NCBI GenBank assembly: GCA_045647865.1
Contig: JAZRMW010000061.1
Coordinates: forward strand, 146,341-210,340
Reading direction: 5' to 3'
Length of the DNA stretch: 64,000 bases
Source: Phocaeicola_A sp045647865
GTDB taxonomy: Bacteria > Bacteroidota > Bacteroidia > Bacteroidales > Bacteroidaceae
A model generated the notes under the pieces. That model ran no database searches. It saw only the letters and a list, made by a program, of their open reading frames with translations, and was not told the DNA's origin. Below, piece after piece: positions 33,335-41,937 of this stretch (position 1 is its first letter; each line of letters starts with the position of its first letter). Made by a program: the position numbers and the translations under genes.

Positions 33335-36169
33335 ATGGACTATAATTTTAGAGAAATCGAGAAGAAATGGCAACAACGTTGGGTAGAGAATAAGACCTAC
33401 AAAGTTGCTGAAGACGATGCGAAGAAGAAATTCTATGTACTTAATATGTTCCCCTATCCCTCAGGAGCAGGATTGCATGTTGGTCACCCGCTGGGATACA
33501 TTGCCAGCGACATCTATGCCCGCTATAAGCGTTTGCAAGGATTCAATGTATTGAACCCTATGGGTTACGATGCTTACGGATTGCCGGCTGAGCAATATGC
33601 GATTCAGACTGGTCAACATCCTGCTGTGACTACTGAGGCCAACATCAACCGCTATCGTGAGCAGTTGGACAAAATTGGTTTCTGCTTTGATTGGGATCGT
33701 GAAGTTCGCACTTGTGAGCCGGGTTATTACCATTGGACACAGTGGGCCTTCCAGCAGATGTTCGAACACTTCTATTGTAACACTTGTCAAAAGGCTATGC
33801 CCATCAGTAAGTTGGTAGAGCGCTTTGCGCAGAAGGGCACAGAAGGATTGGATGTGGCACAGGGTGAGGAACTGACATTTACTGCCGAGGAATGGAATGC
33901 CAAAAGTGAGAAGGAACAACAGGAAATCCTGATGAACTACCGTATCGCTTATTTGGGTGAAACGATGGTGAACTGGTGTCCGGCATTGGGAACTGTGTTG
34001 GCTAATGATGAAGTGGTGGATGGAGTTTCAGAACGTGGCGGATATCCGGTAGTACAGAAGAAGATGCGCCAATGGTGTCTGCGTGTGTCGGCTTATGCAC
34101 AGCGTCTGCTCGACGGATTGGATAACATTGATTGGACGGAGTCGTTGAAAGAAACACAAAAGAACTGGATTGGTCGCTCTGAAGGTGCTGAAGTACAGTT
34201 CAAGGTGAAGGACTCTGATATGGAATTCACCATTTTTACCACTCGTGCTGATACCATGTTCGGCGTAACCTTTATGGTGTTGGCGCCCGAGAGCGAATTG
34301 GTAGCCCAATTGACCACAGCTGAACAGAAGGCTGAAGTGGAGGCTTATCTTGACCGCACCAAGAAGCGTACCGAACGCGAACGAATCAGTGACCGCAAGG
34401 TGACAGGTGTGTTCAGCGGTTCGTATGCCATCAATCCTTTCACCGGTGATGCTGTACCCATTTGGATTAGTGATTATGTATTGGCTGGATACGGAACAGG
34501 TGCCATCATGGCTGTGCCTGCCCACGATAGTCGCGACTATGCTTTTGCCAAACACTTCAACCTGCCTATTGTGCCATTGGTAGAGGGCTGCGACGTGAGT
34601 GAAGAGAGTTTCGATGCAAAGGAAGGTATCGTGACTAACTCGCCCAAGGAAGGTGCAACGCCCTATTGTGACCTCGTGTTGAACGGATTGACCATTAAAG
34701 AGGCTATTGCCGCTACCAAGAAATATGTGAAGGAACACGGATTGGGTCGTGTGAAGGTGAATTTCCGTTTGCGTGATGCCATCTTCAGTCGCCAGCGTTA
34801 TTGGGGAGAACCGTTCCCTGTTTATTACAAGGACGGCATGCCCTATATGATTGATAGCAGCAAATTGCCGCTTGAATTGCCCGAGGTGAGCAAGTTCTTG
34901 CCGACAGAAACCGGTGAACCTCCGTTGGGCAATGCAACCAAGTGGGCTTGGGATGTTCAGAAAGGCGAAGTGGTGGAAAACACCCTCATTGACAATGTGA
35001 ACATATTCCCCTTGGAGTTGAACACCATGCCGGGATTTGCTGGATCGAGTGCATACTACTTGCGTTATATGGATCCTCAGAACAATCAGGCTTTGTTGAG
35101 CGAGAATGCTGCAAACTATTGGCAGAATGTAGATCTCTATGTGGGTGGAACAGAGCATGCTACAGGTCACTTGATTTACAGCCGATTCTGGAACAAGTTC
35201 CTTTATGACTTGGGCGTAAGTGTAAAGGATGAACCTTTCCAGAAGTTGGTCAATCAGGGTATGATTCAGGGACGAAGCAATTTTGTGTATCGCATCAAGG
35301 ATACCAACACCTTCGTGTCACTTGGTTTGAAAGACCAGTATGATGTAACTCCGTTGCATGTGGATGTAAATATCGTGAGCGCCGATGTGCTGGATGTAGA
35401 AGCTTTCAAGGCTTGGCGTCCTGAATATAACAATGCGGAGTTCATTCTTGAAGATGGCAAATACATCTGCGGATGGGCAGTAGAGAAGATGTCGAAATCG
35501 ATGTTCAACGTGGTGAATCCCGATATGATTGTAGAGAAATATGGTGCAGACACTTTGCGTATGTACGAAATGTTCCTCGGCCCTGTAGAGCAGAGTAAGC
35601 CTTGGGATACCAATGGTATTGATGGTGTTCACCGTTTCTTGAAGAAACTGTGGGGATTGTTCTATAGCCGTGCAGATGAATTCTTGCCTGCCGATGTTCC
35701 TGCAACGAAGGAGGAATTGAAGAGTATCCATAAACTCATCAAGAAGGTAACGGGCGATATTGAGACCTTCTCGTATAACACCAGCATCAGTGCATTCATG
35801 ATTTGTGTGAATGAACTTACCCAGTTGAAGTGCCGCTCAATCGAAGTGCTCCGTCTGTTGACCGTATTGATTGCTCCCTTTGCACCTCACTTGGCTGAAG
35901 AATTGTGGGAGATGCTGAAGGGCGAAGGCAGTGTATGCGATGCTGCATGGCCTGTTTGCAACGAAAGTTATCTGGTGGAGGACACCGTGAAATATACCAT
36001 CTCGTTCAACGGAAAGGCACGCTTCACCATGGAATTCCCTGCCGATGCAGATAATGCGACAATCGAAGCTGCTGTAATGTCTGACGGACAGAGTCAGAAG
36101 TGGATTGACGGTAAGACTCCGAAGAAGGTAATTATCGTGCCGAAGAAGATTGTGAATATTGTACTGTAA
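33335..36169 (+). CDS. leuS: Leucine--tRNA ligase
   Basis: A class Ia synthetase that charges tRNA-Leu and edits mischarged products. The HIGH motif is HVGH in PYPSGAGLHVGHPLGY, and KMSKS is in EKMSKSMFNVVNPD. The CP1 editing domain is recognisable by TTRADTMFGVTFMVLAPE and GYGTGAIMAVPAHDSRDY. An insertion lies before KMSKS (about 645-700). The length of 944 residues is normal for Bacteroidetes. Confidence 0.97.
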   Translation: MDYNFREIEKKWQQRWVENKTYKVAEDDAKKKFYVLNMFPYPSGAGLHVGHPLGYIASDIYARYKRLQGFNVLNPMGYDAYGLPAEQYAIQTGQHPAVTTEANINRYREQLDKIGFCFDWDREVRTCEPGYYHWTQWAFQQMFEHFYCNTCQKAMPISKLVERFAQKGTEGLDVAQGEELTFTAEEWNAKSEKEQQEILMNYRIAYLGETMVNWCPALGTVLANDEVVDGVSERGGYPVVQKKMRQWCLRVSAYAQRLLDGLDNIDWTESLKETQKNWIGRSEGAEVQFKVKDSDMEFTIFTTRADTMFGVTFMVLAPESELVAQLTTAEQKAEVEAYLDRTKKRTERERISDRKVTGVFSGSYAINPFTGDAVPIWISDYVLAGYGTGAIMAVPAHDSRDYAFAKHFNLPIVPLVEGCDVSEESFDAKEGIVTNSPKEGATPYCDLVLNGLTIKEAIAATKKYVKEHGLGRVKVNFRLRDAIFSRQRYWGEPFPVYYKDGMPYMIDSSKLPLELPEVSKFLPTETGEPPLGNATKWAWDVQKGEVVENTLIDNVNIFPLELNTMPGFAGSSAYYLRYMDPQNNQALLSENAANYWQNVDLYVGGTEHATGHLIYSRFWNKFLYDLGVSVKDEPFQKLVNQGMIQGRSNFVYRIKDTNTFVSLGLKDQYDVTPLHVDVNIVSADVLDVEAFKAWRPEYNNAEFILEDGKYICGWAVEKMSKSMFNVVNPDMIVEKYGADTLRMYEMFLGPVEQSKPWDTNGIDGVHRFLKKLWGLFYSRADEFLPADVPATKEELKSIHKLIKKVTGDIETFSYNTSISAFMICVNELTQLKCRSIEVLRLLTVLIAPFAPHLAEELWEMLKGEGSVCDAAWPVCNESYLVEDTVKYTISFNGKARFTMEFPADADNATIEAAVMSDGQSQKWIDGKTPKKVIIVPKKIVNIVL

Positions 36170-36175
36170 CTTTTC

Positions 36176-36246
36176 TAAGGTTCAAGGTTTAAAGTTTAAG
36201 GGTCAAAACTGATCTGGGACTTTAAACTTTGGACCTTCAACTTTGA
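36176..36246. repeat. Intergenic palindromic repeat, family C
   Basis: AAGGTTCAAGGTTTAAAGT and ACTTTAAACTTTGGACCTT are near-perfect inverted copies (17 of 19 positions) separated by about 23 bp. It lies between leuS and the YitT gene. Related words recur at 51556-51600. Confidence 0.7.
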
Positions 36247-36255
36247 AATTTATTT

Positions 36256-37161
36256 ATGATTAACCATATAAAACTGTGGCGTGAGACCAAGGATTACATC
36301 ACCATCACCTTGGGACTGATGGCCTACGCCATGGGTTGGTGCCTGTTTTTGCTTCCATACCAAATTTCTACGGGTGGTGTGACTGGTATCTCGGCCATTA
36401 TTTATTATGCCACTGGAATAGAGATGCAAATCTCTTATTTCCTCATAAATGCCGCTTTTTTGGCTGTAGCATTGTATATATTAGGACTGAAGTTCTGCCT
36501 GAAAACCATTTTTTCGGTAGCAACACTAACGTTCTTCCTCGACTTTTTCCAAGAAATGATGAAGGACGATGCAGGGAACCTGATGCAGATTATTGGACCG
36601 GGACAAGATTTTATGGCCTGTGTCATAGGTTCTATCTTCTGTGGTGTGGGTATTGCTGTAGTGTTCATTGTAGGGGGAAGTACTGGCGGTACGGACATCA
36701 TTGCTGCCATTGTCAATAAATACAAGACCATTACATTCGGCCGTATGATTATGGTATGCGATATCATCATCATTTCCTCGTGTTACTTTGTTTTCGAGGA
36801 TTGGAGGCGTGTCGTATTCGGCTTTGTCACACTCATCATCATCAGCGTAGCCATCGATTACATTGTGAACAGTGCCCGACAAAGTGTGCAGTTCCTGATT
36901 TTCAGCAAGAAATATGAGGAGATTGGTGAGGCTGTCATGACGGATGTCAAACGTGGTGTGACAGTGCTTGATGGTACAGGTTTCTATAGTAAGCAACCCA
37001 TGAAAGTGCTTTGTATTTTGGCCAAGAAAAGCGAAGCTATCCACATCTTCCGTTTGGTAAAGGATATCGATCCTAATGCCTTTATCTCCCAAAGTAATGT
37101 GGTGGGAGTATATGGTGAAGGATTTGACCAAATTAAAGTGAAGAGCAAGAAAAAGAAATGA
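36256..37161 (+). CDS. YitT family membrane protein
   Basis: A 301-residue protein with about five to six membrane segments (DUF161/YitT) and a cytoplasmic C-terminal DUF2179 domain (about 215-300, GVTVLDGTGFYSKQPMKVLC). The glycine-rich loop VGGSTGGTDIIAAIVNKY is a family signature. Function is unknown; a transport role is assumed. It lies between leuS and rdgB on the same strand. Confidence 0.9.
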   Translation: MINHIKLWRETKDYITITLGLMAYAMGWCLFLLPYQISTGGVTGISAIIYYATGIEMQISYFLINAAFLAVALYILGLKFCLKTIFSVATLTFFLDFFQEMMKDDAGNLMQIIGPGQDFMACVIGSIFCGVGIAVVFIVGGSTGGTDIIAAIVNKYKTITFGRMIMVCDIIIISSCYFVFEDWRRVVFGFVTLIIISVAIDYIVNSARQSVQFLIFSKKYEEIGEAVMTDVKRGVTVLDGTGFYSKQPMKVLCILAKKSEAIHIFRLVKDIDPNAFISQSNVVGVYGEGFDQIKVKSKKKK

Positions 37162-37171
37162 CATAAGTGGC

Positions 37172-37246
37172 GAGCTACAAGCTACGAGTGACAAGTGACC
37201 AAATCAAAAAACTCGTAACTTGTAGCTCGTAGCTAATAACTGAATT
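37172..37246. repeat. Intergenic palindromic repeat, family A, copy 3
   Basis: GAGCTACAAGCTACGAGTGA and ACTCGTAACTTGTAGCTCG are inverted arms; the right arm continues TAGCTAATAACTGAATT directly into the rdgB ATG, so the hairpin sits in the ribosome-binding region. Confidence 0.8.
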
Positions 37247-37813
37247 ATGATATTTGTAACAAACAATGCCCATAAGTTGCAAGAGGTAAGTGCTATGTTG
37301 GGCGGAAAAATTGATTTGCAGAATTTGCGCGATATCGGATGTGTCGAAGAAATACCTGAAACAGCCGATACACTGGAAGGTAATGCCTTGATGAAGGCAC
37401 GATACATCCATCAACGCTATGGTACTGACTGTTTTGCTGACGACACGGGTTTGGAAGTGGTCGCATTGGGCGGTGAACCGGGTGTATATTCTGCCCGCTA
37501 TGCAGGAACGGGACATGACTCTGAGGCTAACATGCAGAAACTTTTGGCCAATATGGAAGGAAAAAATGACCGTCGTGCACAATTTCGTACAGTTATTGCG
37601 TTAATAAAGGAAGGAAAGGAATATCTGTTTGAAGGTATCGTCACCGGTACAATCCTTGAACAGCGCGAAGAGGGTGAAGGTTTTGGCTATGATCCCATCT
37701 TCCGGCCCGATGGTTACGAACACTCTTTTGCCCGTTTGGGCGATGAAGTGAAGAACCGTATCAGTCATCGGGCGCGTGCAGTGGAAAAACTGGTGGAGTT
37801 CTTGAAACAGTGA
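37247..37813 (+). CDS. rdgB: XTP/dITP diphosphatase (RdgB/HAM1)
   Basis: A 188-residue nucleotide-pool cleaning enzyme that hydrolyses deaminated purine nucleoside triphosphates. Family marks are VTNNAHKLQEV at the N-terminus, FADDTGLEVVALGGEPGVYS and the C-terminal GFGYDPIFRPDGYEHSFA. Length is standard. Its stop codon is part of the next family A repeat. Confidence 0.95.
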   Translation: MIFVTNNAHKLQEVSAMLGGKIDLQNLRDIGCVEEIPETADTLEGNALMKARYIHQRYGTDCFADDTGLEVVALGGEPGVYSARYAGTGHDSEANMQKLLANMEGKNDRRAQFRTVIALIKEGKEYLFEGIVTGTILEQREEGEGFGYDPIFRPDGYEHSFARLGDEVKNRISHRARAVEKLVEFLKQ

Positions 37814-37873
37814 CAAGTGACGAGCTACAAGCTACAAATAGCTATGACTCGTAACTTGTAGCTAATAACTGAA
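37811..37873. repeat. Intergenic palindromic repeat, family A, copy 4
   Basis: GTGACAAGTGACGAGCTAC and AAGCTACAAATAG on the left, GACTCGTAACTTGTAGC and TAATAACTGAA on the right. It begins at the rdgB stop codon and ends at the ATG of the PorZ-like gene, filling the gap completely. Confidence 0.75.
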
Positions 37874-40189
37874 ATGACAATGAAACGACTCGCTCTTATT
37901 CTGTTTACAATCTTTGCTCTCGGATGGCAAAGTCAATTGCAAGCCCGTCTGCCTCTCGGTGAATGGCAAGCCTTCATGGCTTATGAAAAAACTTCGTCCA
38001 GTGTCTATTTTGCAGGCAAGGTATATGCCGTCTCCGAAGGTTCACTCTTTTCTTATGACCCGGAAGATGGCGATATCCTGACCTATGACATCGTCTATCC
38101 GATGAGCGATGTGAAGATTGTCCATCTGGCCGTGTGTGAAAGCCAGAAGAAACTGGTCATCATCTACGACAACGGCAATATCGATTTGATGGATGCACAA
38201 GGAGAGGTTTATAATATGACAGACCTGAAGAACTCCTCTTTGGCCGACAAGACCGTGAACAGTGTGAATGTGGTAGGCAACAAGGCCTATCTGGCTACCA
38301 ACTTGGGTATTGTGGTGTTGGATGTACAGAAAAGAGTTATAGCCGTAACTTATCCATTGGGTACCAAAATAAATGCCACAGCAATCCATGGGAATTACAT
38401 TTTGGCCACATCAACTGAAGGGATTTATAGCGGAAACCTTACTGAGAATTTGTTGGATAAGAATAATTGGAAACAGATACGGACAGGTAATTTCTCATTG
38501 ATTCAAACCTGTAAAGGGGTTACCTATGTATGCGTTCCAGGGGAATCAATATCAGTCATTAATCCCGATGATGGTGTTTTCGAGACTTTACTTAAGGGGA
38601 AATTCACTTTTTTTACAATCTTGGACGGGAAATTCCTTGGCGGCACCAAGTCGGGCGAAGCCTATTTCTTTGATGATTCCAGAGATTATCGTAAAATAGA
38701 GATTCCTGTAGGAACCACTGATATTAGTTACGGTAATTCCACATATTGGCTTTCAGGTACAAACGAAGGGCTGGTGGGTTACACATTGGAAGAGAATACA
38801 ATGAAACAGACTGTTTCTCCTGTAGATATTAATGCACCTCGCCGTAATTTGTTTTATCAGATGGTCATGCATAATGGCAAATTATACACATGTGGAGGCG
38901 GACTTTTCTATACACCCTATTACAATCCGGGAACCATCCAAGTGATGGATGGCGACAAGCGTTGGCAACTTTATCAAGAAGAAGGTGTTGCAGAAGCAGC
39001 AAAAGCAAAGAAGTATGAAGATATAGCTTCCATTGCTATAGATCCAAAGGATGAGAATCATTTATTTGCCGCTTCGTCTGGATATGGGGTTTACGAATTT
39101 CAAAATGGGGAATTTGTGAATTTGTACACGCCTGATAACAGTACGATTAAGCCAGATTATCGGTATTCGAATATCATATATCCCAATGGTGTGAAGTTCG
39201 ATCCGGCAGGTAATCTGTGGGTTCTTTGTGCAGGTGGAACTGATGCCATTGCAATTTATACGAAAGAGAAGAAATGGATTTCGCTCTATTACGAACAGTT
39301 CAGTCAGAAAGAGACTTTGCGTGGCACATTCTTTGATAGCCGAGGATGGATGTGGGCAGTCACACCCCATGTGGAATATAATGGTGTTTTCATGTTAAAT
39401 ACGAATGGAACATTGGAAGATACCAGTGACGACCAGTGCCTTTTTATGGATCAATTCTATAATCAAGATGGGGATTTGATGAATTATCCACAGATTCATT
39501 GTGCCATTGAGGATAAGGAAGGAGTCATCTGGTTAGGAACAACGAATGGAACATGGCTTATCAGCAACCCCACGCAAATAATGGCAGAACAGAAGAGTCG
39601 CATTACCATTACCCAAGTAAAAGTACCTCGAAACGATGGGACGAATTATGCCGACTATTTATTGAATGGAATTACTGTTAAAGCGATTGCCATTGATGGC
39701 GCAAACCGTAAGTGGGTAGGAACGGAAAAAAGTGGAGTTTATCTGCTTTCTGCTGACGGTATTGAAGAGATTCATCATTTCACGACCGAAAACAGTCCTC
39801 TGCTTTCGGATGAAATACAGAGTATTGCGGTGGATCAGGAGACGGGTCTCGTGTATATTGGAACTTCCAAAGGCCTTATAGCTTATCAGAGTGATGCCAC
39901 CGAGGCACAGCCTTCGTTTAGCGAGAGCAAGGTTAGGGCCTTCCCCAATCCGGTTCGTCCCGATTATTCTGGATACGTCAGCATTGTGGGGCTGATGATG
40001 GATTCGCAAGTGAAGATTACCGATTCTTACGGAAGCCTGGTCCACGAAGGAACTTCAGTTGGTGGTTCTTATTCATGGGATGGACGAAACAGTGACGGCG
40101 AACGTGTGGCTTCGGGGGTTTATCACGTAATGGCAACTGATGAAGAAGGAAAAAAAGGAATTGTAACTAAAATTGTGGTGATAAAATAA
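37874..40189 (+). CDS. PorZ-like beta-propeller protein with type IX sorting tail
   Basis: A 771-residue exported protein with signal peptide (about 1-24). The N-terminal domain (LPLGEWQAFMAYEKTSSSVYF, then VYAVSEGSLFSYD) matches the PorZ propeller type, followed by two-component-regulator-like propeller repeats (VIWLGTTNGTWLIS, KWVGTEKSGVYLLS, VYIGTSKGLIAYQS). The C-terminal about 85 residues (AFPNPVRPDYSGYVSI, then ERVASGVYHV and a KIVVIK end) form a type A sorting domain. In Porphyromonas gingivalis PorZ helps attach type IX cargo to anionic LPS. Its presence with tailed proteins elsewhere in the window suggests, but does not prove, an active type IX system. An alternative start at 37880 (MKRLA) is equally likely. 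Confidence 0.8.
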   Translation: MTMKRLALILFTIFALGWQSQLQARLPLGEWQAFMAYEKTSSSVYFAGKVYAVSEGSLFSYDPEDGDILTYDIVYPMSDVKIVHLAVCESQKKLVIIYDNGNIDLMDAQGEVYNMTDLKNSSLADKTVNSVNVVGNKAYLATNLGIVVLDVQKRVIAVTYPLGTKINATAIHGNYILATSTEGIYSGNLTENLLDKNNWKQIRTGNFSLIQTCKGVTYVCVPGESISVINPDDGVFETLLKGKFTFFTILDGKFLGGTKSGEAYFFDDSRDYRKIEIPVGTTDISYGNSTYWLSGTNEGLVGYTLEENTMKQTVSPVDINAPRRNLFYQMVMHNGKLYTCGGGLFYTPYYNPGTIQVMDGDKRWQLYQEEGVAEAAKAKKYEDIASIAIDPKDENHLFAASSGYGVYEFQNGEFVNLYTPDNSTIKPDYRYSNIIYPNGVKFDPAGNLWVLCAGGTDAIAIYTKEKKWISLYYEQFSQKETLRGTFFDSRGWMWAVTPHVEYNGVFMLNTNGTLEDTSDDQCLFMDQFYNQDGDLMNYPQIHCAIEDKEGVIWLGTTNGTWLISNPTQIMAEQKSRITITQVKVPRNDGTNYADYLLNGITVKAIAIDGANRKWVGTEKSGVYLLSADGIEEIHHFTTENSPLLSDEIQSIAVDQETGLVYIGTSKGLIAYQSDATEAQPSFSESKVRAFPNPVRPDYSGYVSIVGLMMDSQVKITDSYGSLVHEGTSVGGSYSWDGRNSDGERVASGVYHVMATDEEGKKGIVTKIVVIK

Positions 40190-40202
40190 CAATGCTGCAA
40201 TA

Positions 40203-41186
40203 ATGAATAATATTTCCGCTGTTAGATATATTCTTGCGTTTTCTGTCATTATTGCTCACGTGGGTGAACTGATGGGTTTTTCTGTTTGTTGGCCCATTCC
40301 CAGTTATGTGGCTGTGGGTGGTTTTTTTTCTCTCAGTGGGTTTCTTATCTTTGGTAGTTATGAACGCCATCCTTTACTCGTTGATTTTCTTCGTCGTCGT
40401 GCCAGCCGTATCATGCCGCCCTATATCACTGTAGTGTTGGTATGTGCTTTCGGGATGGTTTTTGTATCCTCACTTCCTGCTGTTCAATATTTTACTTCTT
40501 CAGAATGGTGGCGCTATTTGGCTGCAAATTTGAGTTTTCTCAACTTCCTGAATCCCACTTTGCCTGGAGTGTTCCAAGAATTTGCAGAACCTGCTGTCAA
40601 TGGTTCTTTGTGGACAATGAAGGTAGAATGGATGCTCTATCTGTCAGTGCCCATAGTTGCTTGGATTTGCAAAAGATGGAAGTGTGACCATGGGTGGATG
40701 TTTGTAGCCATTTATTTTTTTTCCGTAGCTTATCGTTTGTTGTTCTTGTGGATGTATCAACGAACAGGGGATGATATATATATGATACTCGCACGACAAG
40801 TATTTGGTCAGTTGGCATTTTTTTATACCGGTGCATGGGTATATACTCAATACAAACTTTATCATTCTTATCGTCATAAAATAGCAATTGTTTGCATAGT
40901 TCTTCTTTTGTTGGCTGACGTTATTCCTTATTATAGTTATATCATGGAACCGGCTGTTGTCAGTTTGTTGGTCATTTATGCTTGCACTACGGGGCATTGG
41001 GGTACGTGGATACCTATAAAAGGTAATATCTCATACGAAATGTACTTGTGGCATTTTCCCGTCATACAGCTATGTGTCCATTGGCATTTTCCTTCATTAG
41101 GGTTTTGGCCTTGTTTGTTGATTGTTACAACTATGACAATTGGTATGGTTTGGATATCCGGTAGGTTTTTACAAACCAAACACTGA
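40203..41186 (+). CDS. Acyltransferase 3 family membrane protein
   Basis: A 327-residue integral membrane O-acyltransferase with about ten hydrophobic segments. The family motif R-x10-H is present as Arg8 to His19 in VRYILAFSVIIAHVGE, followed by FFSLSGFLIFGSYERH. Such enzymes acetylate or acylate surface polysaccharides or peptidoglycan; the substrate cannot be told. It starts 13 bp after the PorZ-like gene and is more AT-rich than the genes to its left. Its last two codons (CAC TGA) fall inside a 50-bp duplicate of the mutS 3' end, so its present C-terminus may result from that event. Confidence 0.85.
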   Translation: MNNISAVRYILAFSVIIAHVGELMGFSVCWPIPSYVAVGGFFSLSGFLIFGSYERHPLLVDFLRRRASRIMPPYITVVLVCAFGMVFVSSLPAVQYFTSSEWWRYLAANLSFLNFLNPTLPGVFQEFAEPAVNGSLWTMKVEWMLYLSVPIVAWICKRWKCDHGWMFVAIYFFSVAYRLLFLWMYQRTGDDIYMILARQVFGQLAFFYTGAWVYTQYKLYHSYRHKIAIVCIVLLLLADVIPYYSYIMEPAVVSLLVIYACTTGHWGTWIPIKGNISYEMYLWHFPVIQLCVHWHFPSLGFWPCLLIVTTMTIGMVWISGRFLQTKH

Positions 41187-41270
41187 TTTACAGCAATCTC
41201 TTTATCGCATCCAGTTTGTTCAATGCTTCCTTTGCGTTCAGTAGCCACTTCGTCCAGAAGTCTTTATAAA
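41181..41270 (-). pseudogene. Truncated duplicate of the mutS 3' end
   Basis: 41181-41230 is identical over 50 bp to 44001-44050, the end of mutS, and encodes EALNKLDAIKRLL-stop. Then 41231-41265 resembles 44145-44180 (the ATERE-encoding part of mutS), so about 95 bp in between are deleted. No mutS sequence continues beyond. The fragment is not expressed as a gene. Confidence 0.85.
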
Positions 41271-41429
41271 TAAATTTCTTTCTAATCTGTAAATAATTCG
41301 GAATCATTATCTGCATATAAAGCAGTTTGTTGGAGTTTCTCTGTGGAATTACTGATGAGCTTTGTGTGTTCATATCCGATTGATTGTTAACGTGAGTTCG
41401 AGATAAAAAAATTGGGTACAAAAGTAACT

Positions 41430-41530
41430 AAAGCTCCCTAAGTTAGGGAAGGTGTCGCTTGGAGACGGAGGAGTGTGTGAAAATGAGGCTTTTACAAATC
41501 ACTCCCTTCCCCTGCAGGGAGCTACGGCCT
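41430..41530. repeat. Imperfect inverted repeat of unknown origin
   Basis: AGCTCCCTAAGTTAGGGAAGG on the left (first part) matches in inverted form CCTTCCCCTGCAGGGAGCT on the right, and GACGGAGG recurs as CCTCCGTC. The 45 bp between the arms are non-coding. It lies between the mutS fragment and the structured RNA. Confidence 0.6.
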
Positions 41531-41576
41531 CCGTCGCACATGTTTTTCAAGTACTTTGTCCAAAAAAACGGTAATC

Positions 41577-41610
41577 TTTGCTCCCTTTCCCGAAATATTC
41601 CCTATATTTG
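41577..41610 (+). promoter_or_regulatory. Promoter of the structured RNA
   Basis: TTTG (41577-41580), 22 bp, then TATATTTG (41603-41610): perfect boxes with slightly long spacing. The expected start is near 41617, at a CTATGCGTG sequence. Confidence 0.65.
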
Positions 41611-41616
41611 CACCCG

Positions 41617-41866
41617 TCTATGCGTGTAGCGACACGCAACGGCAATTGACATTGTGGGAAAATATAGCGTTTGCTGTTATTCTATTATCGTTACTGAAAC
41701 TTAGGAAATTTCAAGATTTGCGATGAAGAATAAGATGGCAGATGCCTGCGTATAGCGTAGGTACATCTTATCTTTTTGCAAATCGGGTATCCTAAGACCT
41801 CAGTAACGAAAGGACATCAAAGGTGTGCTTGCGCTTCTTTTTTGTCCGAGGTCTTAGAATTTTTTG
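41617..41866 (+). ncRNA. Structured RNA with competing hairpins upstream of the caspase gene
   Basis: About 250 bases with a promoter in front and a terminator at the end. A 5' hairpin TGCGTGT-AGCG-ACACGCA is followed by a rod of 120 bases. Its five nested stems are CGTTACTGA/TCAGTAACG (41689-41697 with 41800-41808), TTAGGA/TCCTAA, GATTTGC/GCAAATC, ATAAGATG/CATCTTAT and CCTGCG/CGTAGG. Separately, CTAAGACCTC (41792-41801) pairs perfectly with GAGGTCTTAG (41848-41857) and is followed by AATTTTTTG, an intrinsic terminator. The two structures share 41792-41801 and exclude each other. This may be a cis-acting attenuator of the caspase gene, or a free-standing RNA such as a 6S-like (Bacteroidales-1) RNA. 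I cannot decide between these. Confidence 0.65.
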
Positions 41867-41937
41867 CTTTCACTATTGCTTTCCTTGCTTTGCTAAAAAA
41901 GAGAGAATAAATGTCCTATTTTAAAATACTTGCAGAT

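Noticed and set aside
34028..35170. A 380-codon minus-strand frame within leuS
   Set aside because: It lies wholly inside a well-conserved synthetase gene and shows no family features; it is a chance frame from codon bias.
41188..41421. A 77-codon minus-strand frame ending like MutS
   Set aside because: Only its last codons match MutS; the rest is unrelated intergenic sequence, so it is a fragment of mutS and not a gene.
41617..41866. tmRNA, RNase P RNA or SRP RNA
   Set aside because: None of the conserved sequence marks of these RNAs is present; a 6S-like RNA could not be excluded and is left open.
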